Part shown: piece by piece, positions 1-8,498 of the stretch
Position numbering within the stretch: position 1 is the stretch's first letter
How the letters are laid out: each line of letters begins with the position of its first letter
Assembly: GCF_001424345.1 (NCBI RefSeq)
Contig: NZ_LMPF01000025.1
Span: 456,062 to 520,061, forward strand
Direction of reading: 5' to 3'
Source of the DNA: Burkholderia sp. Leaf177
GTDB taxonomy: Bacteria; Pseudomonadota; Gammaproteobacteria; Burkholderiales; Burkholderiaceae
Length of the DNA: 64,000 bases
The notes under the pieces: generated by a model
Seen by the model: the letters and a program-made list of their open reading frames with translations, nothing else
What the model was told of the DNA's origin: nothing
Databases searched by the model: none
Translations under genes and position numbers: made by a program

Positions 1-333
1 GGATGCCTCGGGCAAATGACGTTCTCCAAGGCGCAAGCCGAAGTTGTCGGCGGCCTCTTCGATCTGTCCGACGAAGCCGTCGCGTGGTTGCAGATTGTGC
101 CCTATAAAGGCTCGCTGCCAACCGCCGTGCCAACCGATCCGCTGATCTACCGGTGGTACGAAATAGTGAGCGTTTACGGGACCACGATCAAGGAGCTGAT
201 CCACGAGGAATTCGGCGATGGAATCATGAGCGCCATCGACTTTTCGATGGACATCCAGCGCGAACCCGATCCCAAAGGGGATCGGGTCAACGTGGTTTTA
301 TCGGGCAAATTCCTGCCCTATAAAAGTTACTGA
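1..333 (+). CDS. cynS: Cyanate lyase (cyanase), 3' part, truncated at window start
   Basis: Cyanase converts cyanate and bicarbonate to ammonia and CO2, detoxifying cyanate and releasing nitrogen in the cytoplasm. The reading frame is open from base 1, so the N-terminal helix-turn-helix-like domain is mostly outside the window. The visible 110 residues are the C-terminal catalytic domain. The family's catalytic residues are present: Arg in LIYRWYE (bases 151-153), the Glu of the same motif (160-162), and Ser in GIMSAID (228-230). The C-terminus GKFLPYKSY matches the usual end of the family (about 150-156 aa full length). The internal ATG at 16 is not the true start. The gene converges on the UvrA gene and the two overlap by 7 bp. 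Confidence 0.95.
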   Translation, partial: GCLGQMTFSKAQAEVVGGLFDLSDEAVAWLQIVPYKGSLPTAVPTDPLIYRWYEIVSVYGTTIKELIHEEFGDGIMSAIDFSMDIQREPDPKGDRVNVVLSGKFLPYKSY

Positions 334-3300
334 ACTTCCTCGGCCGGAACCGCCGTGCCGCGCGCGAGCACCGGCCGCAACGCCGCGCCGGTATGGCTGC
401 GCGGATTCCGCGAGAGCGTCTCCGGATCGGTCGAGGCCACGATCGATCCACCTTCCGTGCCGCCTTCCGGACCGAGATCGATAACCCAGTCGGCTTCGGC
501 GATCACATCCAGATCGTGCTCGATCACGACCACCGAATGCCCGCCATCCACCAGCCTGTGAAGCACGCGGATCAACTTCGCCACGTCGGCCATATGCAGG
601 CCGACCGTGGGTTCGTCGAGCACATACAGCGTGTGCGGCGCTTTTTGTCCGCGCCGGCCAATGTCGTCACGCACCTTCGACAATTCCGTCACGAGCTTGA
701 TCCGCTGCGCTTCGCCGCCTGACAACGTGGGCGACGGCTGGCCCAGCGTCAGGTAACCTAGCCCGACATCCTTCATCAGCTGCAGCGGATGCGCGATGCT
801 TTGCATGGCCGAGAAGAACTCGACGGCTTCATCGATTTCCATCGTCAGGACTTCGCCGATGTTCTTGCCGCGCCACGTCACCGCCAGCGTTTCAGGGTTG
901 AAGCGCTGACCATGACAGACGTCGCACGGAACCTTGACGTCGGGCAGGAAGCTCATTGCAATCGTGCGCACGCCCTGACCTTCGCACGCCGGGCAACGGC
1001 CGTCGCCGGTGTTGAACGAAAAGCGCGACGGCGTGTAGCCGCGTGCGCGTGACTCGAGCGTATCGGCGAACAGCTTGCGGATGGTGTCCCACATGCCGAT
1101 ATACGTTGCCGGACACGAACGCGGCGTCTTGCCGATCGGCGTCTGATCGACTTCCAGAACGCGGTCGATGGTCTCGAAGCCGGTCACTTCCGTGCAGCCT
1201 TGCCAACGATGCGTGACATCGAACTTCGGACGCGGCGCCTCGCGCGACAACACGCTCGAACGATTGCGCGCGGGCATGTCGGCTTGCGCGGTCTTGCGTG
1301 CGCGACGTGTTGCCGGCGACGACAACACAGAGCGGCCGACGGCATCGAGCAAGTTGGTCATCAGCACATCGCGCGCGAGCGTCGACTTGCCGGAGCCGCT
1401 TACGCCCGTGATGGCAATCAGACGTCCGAGCGGCATGCTCGCGGTGACGTTGCGTAGATTGTGCAGCGTCGCGCCGTGCACCGTAAGCCAGTTCTCGGGC
1501 GTCGCCGCGCGTTTTGCGGTCGCCGTTTTGACATCGCGGCGCGGTTGCAGCGGATGCTGGATCGGGTTCGCGAGGAACTGTCCCGTGAGCGAATCAGGCT
1601 GTGCAGCAAGGTCGGCAACACCGCCTTGCGCCACGACCGTACCGCCGCGTTTGCCCGCTCCCGGACCAATGTCGATGATGTGATCCGCGCGGCGAATCGT
1701 ATCTTCGTCATGCTCCACGACGACCAGCGTGTTGCCTTTATCGCCGAGCTTTTTCAGTGCATCCAGCAGGATCTTGTTATCGCGCGGATGCAGCCCGATA
1801 GTCGGTTCATCGAGCACATAACACACGCCCTGCAGGTTGCTGCCGAGTTGCGCTGCAAGGCGGATGCGCTGCGCTTCGCCGCCCGACAACGTAGGCGCGG
1901 CGCGATCGAGACTTAAATATCCGAGGCCAACTTCTTCGAGGAATTGCAGACGTCCCTCGATTTCGCTCACCACGTCGCGCGCGATATCCGCGTCACGTCC
2001 CTTCAGTTTCAGCTTGTTGATCCAGCCGCGTGTGGCAGTGACCGTCCATCGGCCGACTTCGGTGATCGGCTGGTTGCCGAACGTCACCGCGCGCGCCACT
2101 TCATTCAAGCGCGTGCCTTCGCAATCCGGGCATGGCTGATCGCCGACATCGTCAGGTTCCTGTTCCGCCGATGGAATCGTTTGTTCCCGACCGCGAACGT
2201 CTTCCGATAGCAAGGTGTCGTCGTAGGCTTCGCGCTGCTCGCGCGTGAGCTTGACGCCCGTTCCCACGCACGTGTGGCACCAGCCGTGCTTGCTGTTGTA
2301 CGAGAACATGCGCGGATCGAGTTCGGGATAGCTCGTGCCGCAAACAGGGCACGCGCGTTTGGTCGAGAACACGCGGATTTCGCCAACGTGCTTCGTGCCA
2401 TTCTTGCCGCCGTTGAGCGCGCCGTGCAGGTCATCCAGCGGCGCAAGCAAATGCATCACGCCCTTGCCGAGTTCCAGCGTGTCTTCGAGCATCTTCCTGA
2501 GCGATGCTTCGTCGTTCACGCTGACGATCAGATCGCCGACCGGCAACTCGATGGTGTGTTCCTTGAATCGGTCGATCTTCGGCCACGGATCGACGGACAG
2601 GAACTCGCCGTCCACGCGAAGATGCGTATGACCGCGTGTTTTTGCCCACTTCGCGAGGTCGGTGTAGATCCCCTTGCGGTTCACGACGAGCGGCGCGAGC
2701 AAGCCGATATGCTGGCCCTTGAAGTCACGCAAGATTTGCGCAACGATAGATTCAGCACTTTGCGCGGTCACAGGCGCGCCGTCGTGCACGCAATGCTGGA
2801 TGCCGAGCTTCACATACAGAAGCCGCAGGAAATGCCAGACTTCCGACGTGGTCGCGACCGTACTCTTGCGTCCGCCGCGCGACAAACGCTGCTCGATCGC
2901 AACCGTCGGCGGGATGCCATAAACGGCATCGACTTCAGGACGCCCTGCCGGTTGAACGATGGAACGCGCGTATGCATTCAACGATTCAAGGTAACGACGC
3001 TGTCCTTCGTGGAAAAGGATATCGAACGCCAGGGTCGATTTCCCCGAACCCGATACGCCCGTAATCACGTTGAACTTGCCGTGCGGAATATCGACGTCGA
3101 GCGACTTCAGGTTGTGCTCGCGTGCATTAACAATACGGACTACATCCTCGCCCTGCAACGCACGCCGCGCAGCCGCGACTTCGGCCGCGAGTTGCAGCGG
3201 TACGCCCGACGCGCGCTTCTGCGCAGCGCCCGGCGCCATGGCTTCTTCGTAGTCGAGCAAGGCCTTGCCCGTATGCGATTGTTCGCATGCCGAAACATCT

Positions 3301-6167
3301 TCGGGCGTACCCACGCAAACCACCAGGCCGCCTGCATCGCCACCTTCCGGACCCAGGTCGATGATCCAGTCGGCAGCTCGGATCACATCGAGATTGTGTT
3401 CGATCACGATCAACGAATGACCGCGTTCGAGCAGGCGCCGAAGCGCTTGCATGAGCTTGGCGATATCGTCGAAATGAAGACCCGTGGTGGGTTCGTCGAA
3501 CATGAACAGGCGGCCCGGCTTGTTGCCGCTGGCTTGCGCTGTTTCCGCAAGGAAACCCGCCAGTTTGAGGCGCTGCGCTTCGCCCCCGGACAAGGTCGGA
3601 ACGGGTTGCCCGAGCTTCACGTATTCAAGTCCCACGTCCACGATCGGCTGCAACACGCGCAGCACTTCCTTGTCCTTTGCAAAGCATGCAACGGCTTCGC
3701 TCACGGTCAGGTCGAGTACATCGGCGACGCTCAGCGACCGGCCATCGCGTTCAATTTGTACGTCGAGAATTTCCGCGCGATAACGCCGGCCGTCGCAATC
3801 CGGGCAACGCAAATACACGTCGCTCAGGAACTGCATTTCGACGTGTTCGAAGCCCGAACCGCCGCACGTCGGGCAACGGCCATCGCCCGAGTTGAAGCTG
3901 AACATGCCAGCGCTGTAACCGCGTTGCGCAGCCAGCGGCGCCTTCGCGAACAGCTTGCGGATTTCATCGAATGCGCCGACGTAGCTTGCCGGATTCGAAC
4001 GCGCCGTGCGTCCAATAGGCGACTGGTCCACGAAGATCACTTCGCTCAGTTCGTCCGCGCCTTTGAGCGCGCGGAAAGCGCCGGGCGTTTCCGTGGCCTT
4101 GCCGAAATGACGCAGCAAGGCCGGCGCGAGCACGTCCTGAATCAGTGTCGATTTACCCGAGCCGGATACACCCGTCACGCACACCAGGCGCTGCAACGGA
4201 ATCTCGACTGTAACGTCGCGAAGATTGTGCTGGGTCGCGCCTTCGAGCACGAGCCGTGGCGTTTTTGCATCGACTGCGCGACGCTGCCAGTTCGACGCAT
4301 GCGCCACGTGCTTGCGACCGCCGAGGTACGCGCCGGTAAGCGTATCGCTGTGTTCGATATCGTTCGGCGATCCGTCGTACACAATCGAGCCGCCGCGTTC
4401 GCCCGGACCCGGACCCATGTCGATAAGACGATCCGCCGCGAGCATGACCGAAGGATCGTGCTCGACCACCACCAGCGTATTGCCTGCGTCGCGCAGCCGG
4501 TGCATGGCCTCGACAATGCGGTTCAGGTCGCGCGGATGCAAGCCGATGCTCGGTTCATCGAGCACGAACAGCGTGTTGACGAGCGACGTGCCGAGTGCGG
4601 TCGTCAAGTTGATCCGCTGCACTTCGCCGCCCGAAAGCGTGCGGCTCTGGCGATCCAGCGTGAGATAACCCAGGCCGACATCGCAGAGATATTTAAGGCG
4701 CGTGCGGACCTCGTTATGCAAGAGCTTGAGCGCGTCGTCGAGCAACGTGCTTGGCAACGTCAGCGAATCGAAGAAGCGGCGAATCCGCTCGATAGGCATC
4801 AGCATCAGATCATGCAGCGTAAGGCCGGGCAGCGCTTCGAGTTGAGGACGCGACCATTGCACGCCAGCCGGCAGGAAACGATCAGCCGGATCCAGCACGG
4901 CGTCCGCCTGTTCCTTCGTGCCGAGACGCCACAGCAGCGCTTCGGTCTTGAGCCGCGCGCCCTCGCACACCGGACATTTCGTATAGCTGCGATATTTCGA
5001 CAGCAACACGCGGATATGCATCTTGTACGCCTTCGATTCCAGATAATCGAAGAAGCGCTGCACGCCATACCATTGGTTTTGCCACTTGCCGGTCCAGTCG
5101 GGCGAACCGTCGATGACCCAATCGCGTTCCTTCTGCGTCAGCTCGCTCCATGGCACGCCGAGCCGAATGCCGGCCTTCGCGCCGTAGCGCAGCAGATCAT
5201 CCTGGTTCTCTTGCCACGCGGGCGTCTGCATGGTCTTGATCGCACCGCCGCGCAGGGTCTTGCGTTCATCGGGGATCACGAGGCCGAGATCCACGCCGAT
5301 CACGCGGCCAAATCCACGGCATGTTTCGCATGCGCCGTACGCCGAGTTGAACGAGAACAATGCGGGTTGCGGATCGGCGTAGCGGATATCGCTTTCGGGG
5401 CTATGAAGTCCCGTGGAGAAACGCCACGTGGGCACATCGTTTGGCTTGTCGGCATCTTCGGCGCCGGGCTCCGGCAACACGTACACGTTCACGCGCCCCG
5501 TGCCGCGCAACAACGCGCCTTCGATAGCCTCGAGCGCCCGCGACCGCTCCGTGTTCTGCAAGCGGAACCGGTCCGCGACGACATCGAGCATCTGCCGGCC
5601 GTCCTGATGCCGCTTGGCCTGAACACGCGTATAACCGCTCGCGGAAAGCCATTGCGCGACTTCTTCATCGCTCGCGGATTCGGGCAACTCGACCGGAAAC
5701 GTGATCGCAATCCGCGGATCATTCGCCTTCGTGCGTTCGAGCAACTCGACGTAGATGGTCTCCGGCGTGTCGTGCCGGACCTGATGCGAGGTCTTTTTAT
5801 CGAAGAGCTCGGCGGCGCGCGCGTAGAACAGTTTCAGGTGATCGTTCAGCTCGGTCATCGTGCCGACGGTCGAGCGCGAACTGCGCACGGGATTCGTCTG
5901 GTCGATGGCAATGGCCGGCGGCACGCCATCCACGCGATCCACTTGCGGACGATCCATGCGGTCGAGAAATTGCCGTGCATAGGCGCTGAACGTCTCGACA
6001 TAGCGACGCTGGCCTTCGGCGTAGAGCGTATCGAAAACGAGGCTCGATTTTCCCGAGCCGGAGGGACCGGTCACCACGGTCATCTGGCCCGTGTACAGGT
6101 CCAGGTCGATGTTCTTGAGATTGTGCTGGCGAGCGCCGCGAATGCGGATTGCGTTGTTGGATGCCAA
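327..6167 (-). CDS. uvrA: Tandem (double) UvrA-type excinuclease ATPase, 1946 aa
   Basis: This is two complete UvrA-like units in one polypeptide, so it has four ABC ATPase domains. Walker A motifs lie near residues 34-41 (GPSGSGKS), 672, 1040 and 1592 (all GVSGSGKST). Signature motifs (LSGGE.QR) lie near 512, 859, 1429 and 1817, each followed by a DEP..GLH Walker B. CxxC zinc-finger pairs are present in both halves. The halves join around residues 970-1030. UvrA recognises DNA damage with UvrB in nucleotide excision repair; an ordinary UvrA is about 950 aa, so this protein probably acts as an intramolecular 'dimer' equivalent, possibly auxiliary to a canonical UvrA elsewhere (inference). The start is TTG, with TAGGA five bases before it and no upstream in-frame ATG. 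A LexA box lies about 120 bp upstream. Confidence 0.93.
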   Translation of the reverse strand: MASNNAIRIRGARQHNLKNIDLDLYTGQMTVVTGPSGSGKSSLVFDTLYAEGQRRYVETFSAYARQFLDRMDRPQVDRVDGVPPAIAIDQTNPVRSSRSTVGTMTELNDHLKLFYARAAELFDKKTSHQVRHDTPETIYVELLERTKANDPRIAITFPVELPESASDEEVAQWLSASGYTRVQAKRHQDGRQMLDVVADRFRLQNTERSRALEAIEGALLRGTGRVNVYVLPEPGAEDADKPNDVPTWRFSTGLHSPESDIRYADPQPALFSFNSAYGACETCRGFGRVIGVDLGLVIPDERKTLRGGAIKTMQTPAWQENQDDLLRYGAKAGIRLGVPWSELTQKERDWVIDGSPDWTGKWQNQWYGVQRFFDYLESKAYKMHIRVLLSKYRSYTKCPVCEGARLKTEALLWRLGTKEQADAVLDPADRFLPAGVQWSRPQLEALPGLTLHDLMLMPIERIRRFFDSLTLPSTLLDDALKLLHNEVRTRLKYLCDVGLGYLTLDRQSRTLSGGEVQRINLTTALGTSLVNTLFVLDEPSIGLHPRDLNRIVEAMHRLRDAGNTLVVVEHDPSVMLAADRLIDMGPGPGERGGSIVYDGSPNDIEHSDTLTGAYLGGRKHVAHASNWQRRAVDAKTPRLVLEGATQHNLRDVTVEIPLQRLVCVTGVSGSGKSTLIQDVLAPALLRHFGKATETPGAFRALKGADELSEVIFVDQSPIGRTARSNPASYVGAFDEIRKLFAKAPLAAQRGYSAGMFSFNSGDGRCPTCGGSGFEHVEMQFLSDVYLRCPDCDGRRYRAEILDVQIERDGRSLSVADVLDLTVSEAVACFAKDKEVLRVLQPIVDVGLEYVKLGQPVPTLSGGEAQRLKLAGFLAETAQASGNKPGRLFMFDEPTTGLHFDDIAKLMQALRRLLERGHSLIVIEHNLDVIRAADWIIDLGPEGGDAGGLVVCVGTPEDVSACEQSHTGKALLDYEEAMAPGAAQKRASGVPLQLAAEVAAARRALQGEDVVRIVNAREHNLKSLDVDIPHGKFNVITGVSGSGKSTLAFDILFHEGQRRYLESLNAYARSIVQPAGRPEVDAVYGIPPTVAIEQRLSRGGRKSTVATTSEVWHFLRLLYVKLGIQHCVHDGAPVTAQSAESIVAQILRDFKGQHIGLLAPLVVNRKGIYTDLAKWAKTRGHTHLRVDGEFLSVDPWPKIDRFKEHTIELPVGDLIVSVNDEASLRKMLEDTLELGKGVMHLLAPLDDLHGALNGGKNGTKHVGEIRVFSTKRACPVCGTSYPELDPRMFSYNSKHGWCHTCVGTGVKLTREQREAYDDTLLSEDVRGREQTIPSAEQEPDDVGDQPCPDCEGTRLNEVARAVTFGNQPITEVGRWTVTATRGWINKLKLKGRDADIARDVVSEIEGRLQFLEEVGLGYLSLDRAAPTLSGGEAQRIRLAAQLGSNLQGVCYVLDEPTIGLHPRDNKILLDALKKLGDKGNTLVVVEHDEDTIRRADHIIDIGPGAGKRGGTVVAQGGVADLAAQPDSLTGQFLANPIQHPLQPRRDVKTATAKRAATPENWLTVHGATLHNLRNVTASMPLGRLIAITGVSGSGKSTLARDVLMTNLLDAVGRSVLSSPATRRARKTAQADMPARNRSSVLSREAPRPKFDVTHRWQGCTEVTGFETIDRVLEVDQTPIGKTPRSCPATYIGMWDTIRKLFADTLESRARGYTPSRFSFNTGDGRCPACEGQGVRTIAMSFLPDVKVPCDVCHGQRFNPETLAVTWRGKNIGEVLTMEIDEAVEFFSAMQSIAHPLQLMKDVGLGYLTLGQPSPTLSGGEAQRIKLVTELSKVRDDIGRRGQKAPHTLYVLDEPTVGLHMADVAKLIRVLHRLVDGGHSVVVIEHDLDVIAEADWVIDLGPEGGTEGGSIVASTDPETLSRNPRSHTGAALRPVLARGTAVPAEEVQ

Positions 6168-6288
6168 TTTTTCCTAACCGGTTCAATGAGTTAGATCGTC
6201 CACCAAAGCGTCCGTGCGGTGCTGGACTCCTGCAGGAGCCGCCGCGATCCGGTGCGCTGTGGTGCGATAGCTGCGGATGTATCCGATA

Positions 6289-6304
6289 CTGTACACCCGT
6301 ACAG
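6289..6304 (-). promoter_or_regulatory. LexA (SOS) box upstream of tandem uvrA
   Basis: CTGTACACCCGTACAG matches the proteobacterial LexA consensus CTGT-N8-ACAG, and its outer seven bases on each side (ACTGTAC/GTACAGT) form a perfect dyad. It lies in the 173 bp gap between the end of the GntR gene and the TTG start of uvrA, 122 bp upstream of that start, a normal position for SOS control. The core promoter was not identified with confidence. Confidence 0.8.
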
Positions 6305-6340
6305 TGTTTTCGGCAGACTGGAACCGGCGCTCGAATGGAC

Positions 6341-7072
6341 CTACGACACGAATGGCAGCTTTACATCGCGGGCCGCATCGAGCATCGAGACGGTGATCTT
6401 CCGAACTTCCAGCTTGCTCTGGGTGATATGCGCTCGCAGCAAGATGGATGCCTCGGTCAGGCGTTTGCGTTCGATCAGATGCAGCATGGTCGAATGTTCG
6501 TCGTAGGTCGCGCTGGTCCGGTGCGGCTTGAGAAAATCGAGGCGCCGCACAATGCGAATGCGTTCGGTCACGTCGTTATGCACGCGGACCATTTCAGCGT
6601 TGCCGGTAGCGGCCACCACTTGCCGATGAAAATCTTCGTCCATGCCGAACATCTTCACGGCATCGGATTCGCGCGTTTGCGGTTCGACGCACCAGATTGC
6701 TTTCAGTGCGTCGATGGCTGCGCGCGCCGCGTCGCCGCCCGCGGTCATTCGTTCGAGCGCGGCGAGTTCCAGCACGATGCGCAGATCGTAAAGTTGATCC
6801 ATCTGATTGAAGTCGATCGTCGCCACTTTCCAGCCGCGCCGAAAACCGACTTCGAGGTAACCTTCGCGTTGCAGACGAAACAGCCCGTCGCGCATGGGCG
6901 TGCGCGAGACGCCGTAATACTGGGCGATTCCATTCTCCGAAAAACGGTCGCCCGGAAACAGCCGGAAGTTGAAGATGTCGTTCTTCAATCGCTGATAGAC
7001 CTGTTCGGCAAGCGGATTCGCCGCGTTCGGCTCGACGGTTTCAATAGCCGCTTCAATCGTGTCTTCCTGCAT
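6341..7072 (-). CDS. GntR/FadR-family transcriptional regulator (FCD domain)
   Basis: An N-terminal winged helix (about residues 20-85, including SENGIAQYYGVSRTPMRDGLFRL-type helices) is followed by an all-helical FCD ligand domain, with the metal-ligand style Asp/His residues typical of FadR-like GntR proteins. The ATG at 7072 is preferred because GGGAG lies five bases upstream. An upstream ATG at 7084 would add four residues but has no good ribosome site. It is the last gene of the biuret/formamide operon, 32 bp behind the atzH-like gene on the same strand, so it is the best local candidate for pathway control. Its effector is unknown; a ureide or amide intermediate is a guess. Confidence 0.88.
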   Translation of the reverse strand: MQEDTIEAAIETVEPNAANPLAEQVYQRLKNDIFNFRLFPGDRFSENGIAQYYGVSRTPMRDGLFRLQREGYLEVGFRRGWKVATIDFNQMDQLYDLRIVLELAALERMTAGGDAARAAIDALKAIWCVEPQTRESDAVKMFGMDEDFHRQVVAATGNAEMVRVHNDVTERIRIVRRLDFLKPHRTSATYDEHSTMLHLIERKRLTEASILLRAHITQSKLEVRKITVSMLDAARDVKLPFVS

Positions 7073-7104
7073 TCGCGCTCCCATTTTTTCTTATTATCGG
7101 CGTT

Positions 7105-7497
7105 TCAGGGTTCGGGAATCAGGCTGACGTGCGCGGCGACGATTTTCCAGTTGGCGTCATCGCCAATGCGCGCCCAGCTTTGCATCTGCCGCCCGATCAT
7201 GACGGTGGCGTCGCTCGTGAACTCGGTACTGACGGTTGCAAAGTCATGACCGAACGTCGTGACGATGGTCCGATGCAACTTGCGCGAAACAGGAACCGGC
7301 GCGCAAGTCTCGCGCCATTCACGAATGGCGTCGCCGCCGTGCTGGATTTCAGCAATGCCGTAACGCACCGTCTCTGGAGCATTCCAGAACAGCGCGTTCA
7401 TGGTTTTAATATCGTTCGCAACCAGCGCACGTTCGTATTCGACAAACGCCGCACATACTTCGGCAATGACTTCGGGCAAATTGATCTCGACGCTCAT
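7105..7497 (-). CDS. AtzH/HpxZ-like protein (DUF3225, NTF2 fold)
   Basis: The protein has 130 aa and resembles the DUF3225 family, which includes AtzH of the cyanuric acid operon (proposed to turn 1,3-dicarboxyurea into allophanate) and HpxZ of oxalurate catabolism. The two residues reported as needed for AtzH activity, Tyr22 and Arg46, appear to correspond to Tyr21 and Arg45 here (EYERAL and TVRYGI). The gene overlaps the formamidase gene by 4 bp (ATGA). AtzH genes usually sit with atzG and atzE; neither is visible here, while allophanate hydrolase and biuret hydrolase are. The role is therefore likely ureide amide processing feeding allophanate, but the true substrate is uncertain. Confidence 0.85.
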   Translation of the reverse strand: MSVEINLPEVIAEVCAAFVEYERALVANDIKTMNALFWNAPETVRYGIAEIQHGGDAIREWRETCAPVPVSRKLHRTIVTTFGHDFATVSTEFTSDATVMIGRQMQSWARIGDDANWKIVAAHVSLIPEP

Positions 7498-8498
7498 GGC
7501 TTGCCTTTATAGGTCCGTTCGGGCGGCGCAAAACCGCAAGACGTGCCGTCTGTGACCTTGACCCCGTCTTCCCAGGGCAGGCGATATTCACCATGCACCA
7601 TGTCATGCATGAACGTGTATGGGCAATCCTGCGCACCGCCTTTAACGGCCACGTAGCCGCGATGCCCGAACTGATAGATGTTATTTTCGACGCCCCAATT
7701 AACGCGCGCTTCACGAACGAGGTCGGGCCGCATTTCACACGTGATGATTTCATCCGGCCGATGACTGCCGTCCACCATCACCGTGCCATCGAAATCACAG
7801 AACATGCCTTCGCCCATCGAATCGAAACTGCCATCTGTTCCGCAAAGACACACGCTCGCCGTTTGCGCGAGGTTCTGGAACGCGTTGGACTGGTTCGTGA
7901 TTCGCCACGCGTGACGTATAGGCGCGGTGTAGCCCGCTGTACGCAAGATGATTTCCGCGCCCTTGTAGGCGGCTTCGCGCGCCATCTCGGGAAACATGCC
8001 GTCGTGACAAATGATCAGCGAAAGAACCGCGCCCTTCGGTCCAATGCACACCGGAACCCCTATATTTCCAGGCTCCCACGGCTCGACCGGCACCCACGGA
8101 TGCAGCTTCCGGTAATAGAGTTTGATCTCGCCCGTATCGTCGATGATCAATCCGCTGTTGTACGGATTGCCGTCCGGATTGTGCTCCATGATCGAAAAAC
8201 AGCCCCAGATCTTGTGCTCGATACACGCCGCCTTGAACGCCGCCACTTCGGGACCGTCGAGCGTGCACATGATGGCGTCATCGGTGCGCATGGAGAGACC
8301 ATGCAGCGCATATTCCGGAAACACGACCAGGTCCATGGAAGGATTATTACGTCGCGCCTTGCCGACCATCGCCACGATTTTCTGCGTCTGCGCGGCAAGT
8401 TCCTGCGGTGTCGATACGTCCGGATTTTGCAATTGCACGAGACCAATCACAATGCCGTTCGGCGACTTGTTCAATCCGCCCAATCCACTCGAGCTCAT
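7494..8498 (-). CDS. amiF: Formamidase (AmiF-type nitrilase-superfamily amidase)
   Basis: The protein has 334 aa, the same length as Helicobacter pylori AmiF, and aligns along the whole sequence by eye. It hydrolyses formamide to formate and ammonia in the cytoplasm. The catalytic triad is visible as Glu62 (VVFPEYALHG), Lys131 (YYRKLHPW) and Cys164 (LIICHDGMFPE). The final region (NIYQFGHRGYVA, YRLPWEDG) is typical of formamidase and aliphatic amidase. The start overlaps the stop of the upstream ABC ATPase gene by 4 bp, which indicates translational coupling. Formamide is an end product of cyanide hydration and a one-carbon amide, so the gene fits a nitrogen-scavenging operon. The closely related aliphatic amidase AmiE is the main alternative. 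Confidence 0.92.
   Translation of the reverse strand: MSSSGLGGLNKSPNGIVIGLVQLQNPDVSTPQELAAQTQKIVAMVGKARRNNPSMDLVVFPEYALHGLSMRTDDAIMCTLDGPEVAAFKAACIEHKIWGCFSIMEHNPDGNPYNSGLIIDDTGEIKLYYRKLHPWVPVEPWEPGNIGVPVCIGPKGAVLSLIICHDGMFPEMAREAAYKGAEIILRTAGYTAPIRHAWRITNQSNAFQNLAQTASVCLCGTDGSFDSMGEGMFCDFDGTVMVDGSHRPDEIITCEMRPDLVREARVNWGVENNIYQFGHRGYVAVKGGAQDCPYTFMHDMVHGEYRLPWEDGVKVTDGTSCGFAPPERTYKGKP

Noticed and set aside
2274-6194. 1306-codon open frame on the plus strand
   Set aside because: It is the antisense of the tandem UvrA gene; high-GC codon bias leaves the opposite frame open. The minus-strand frame has unmistakable UvrA motifs.
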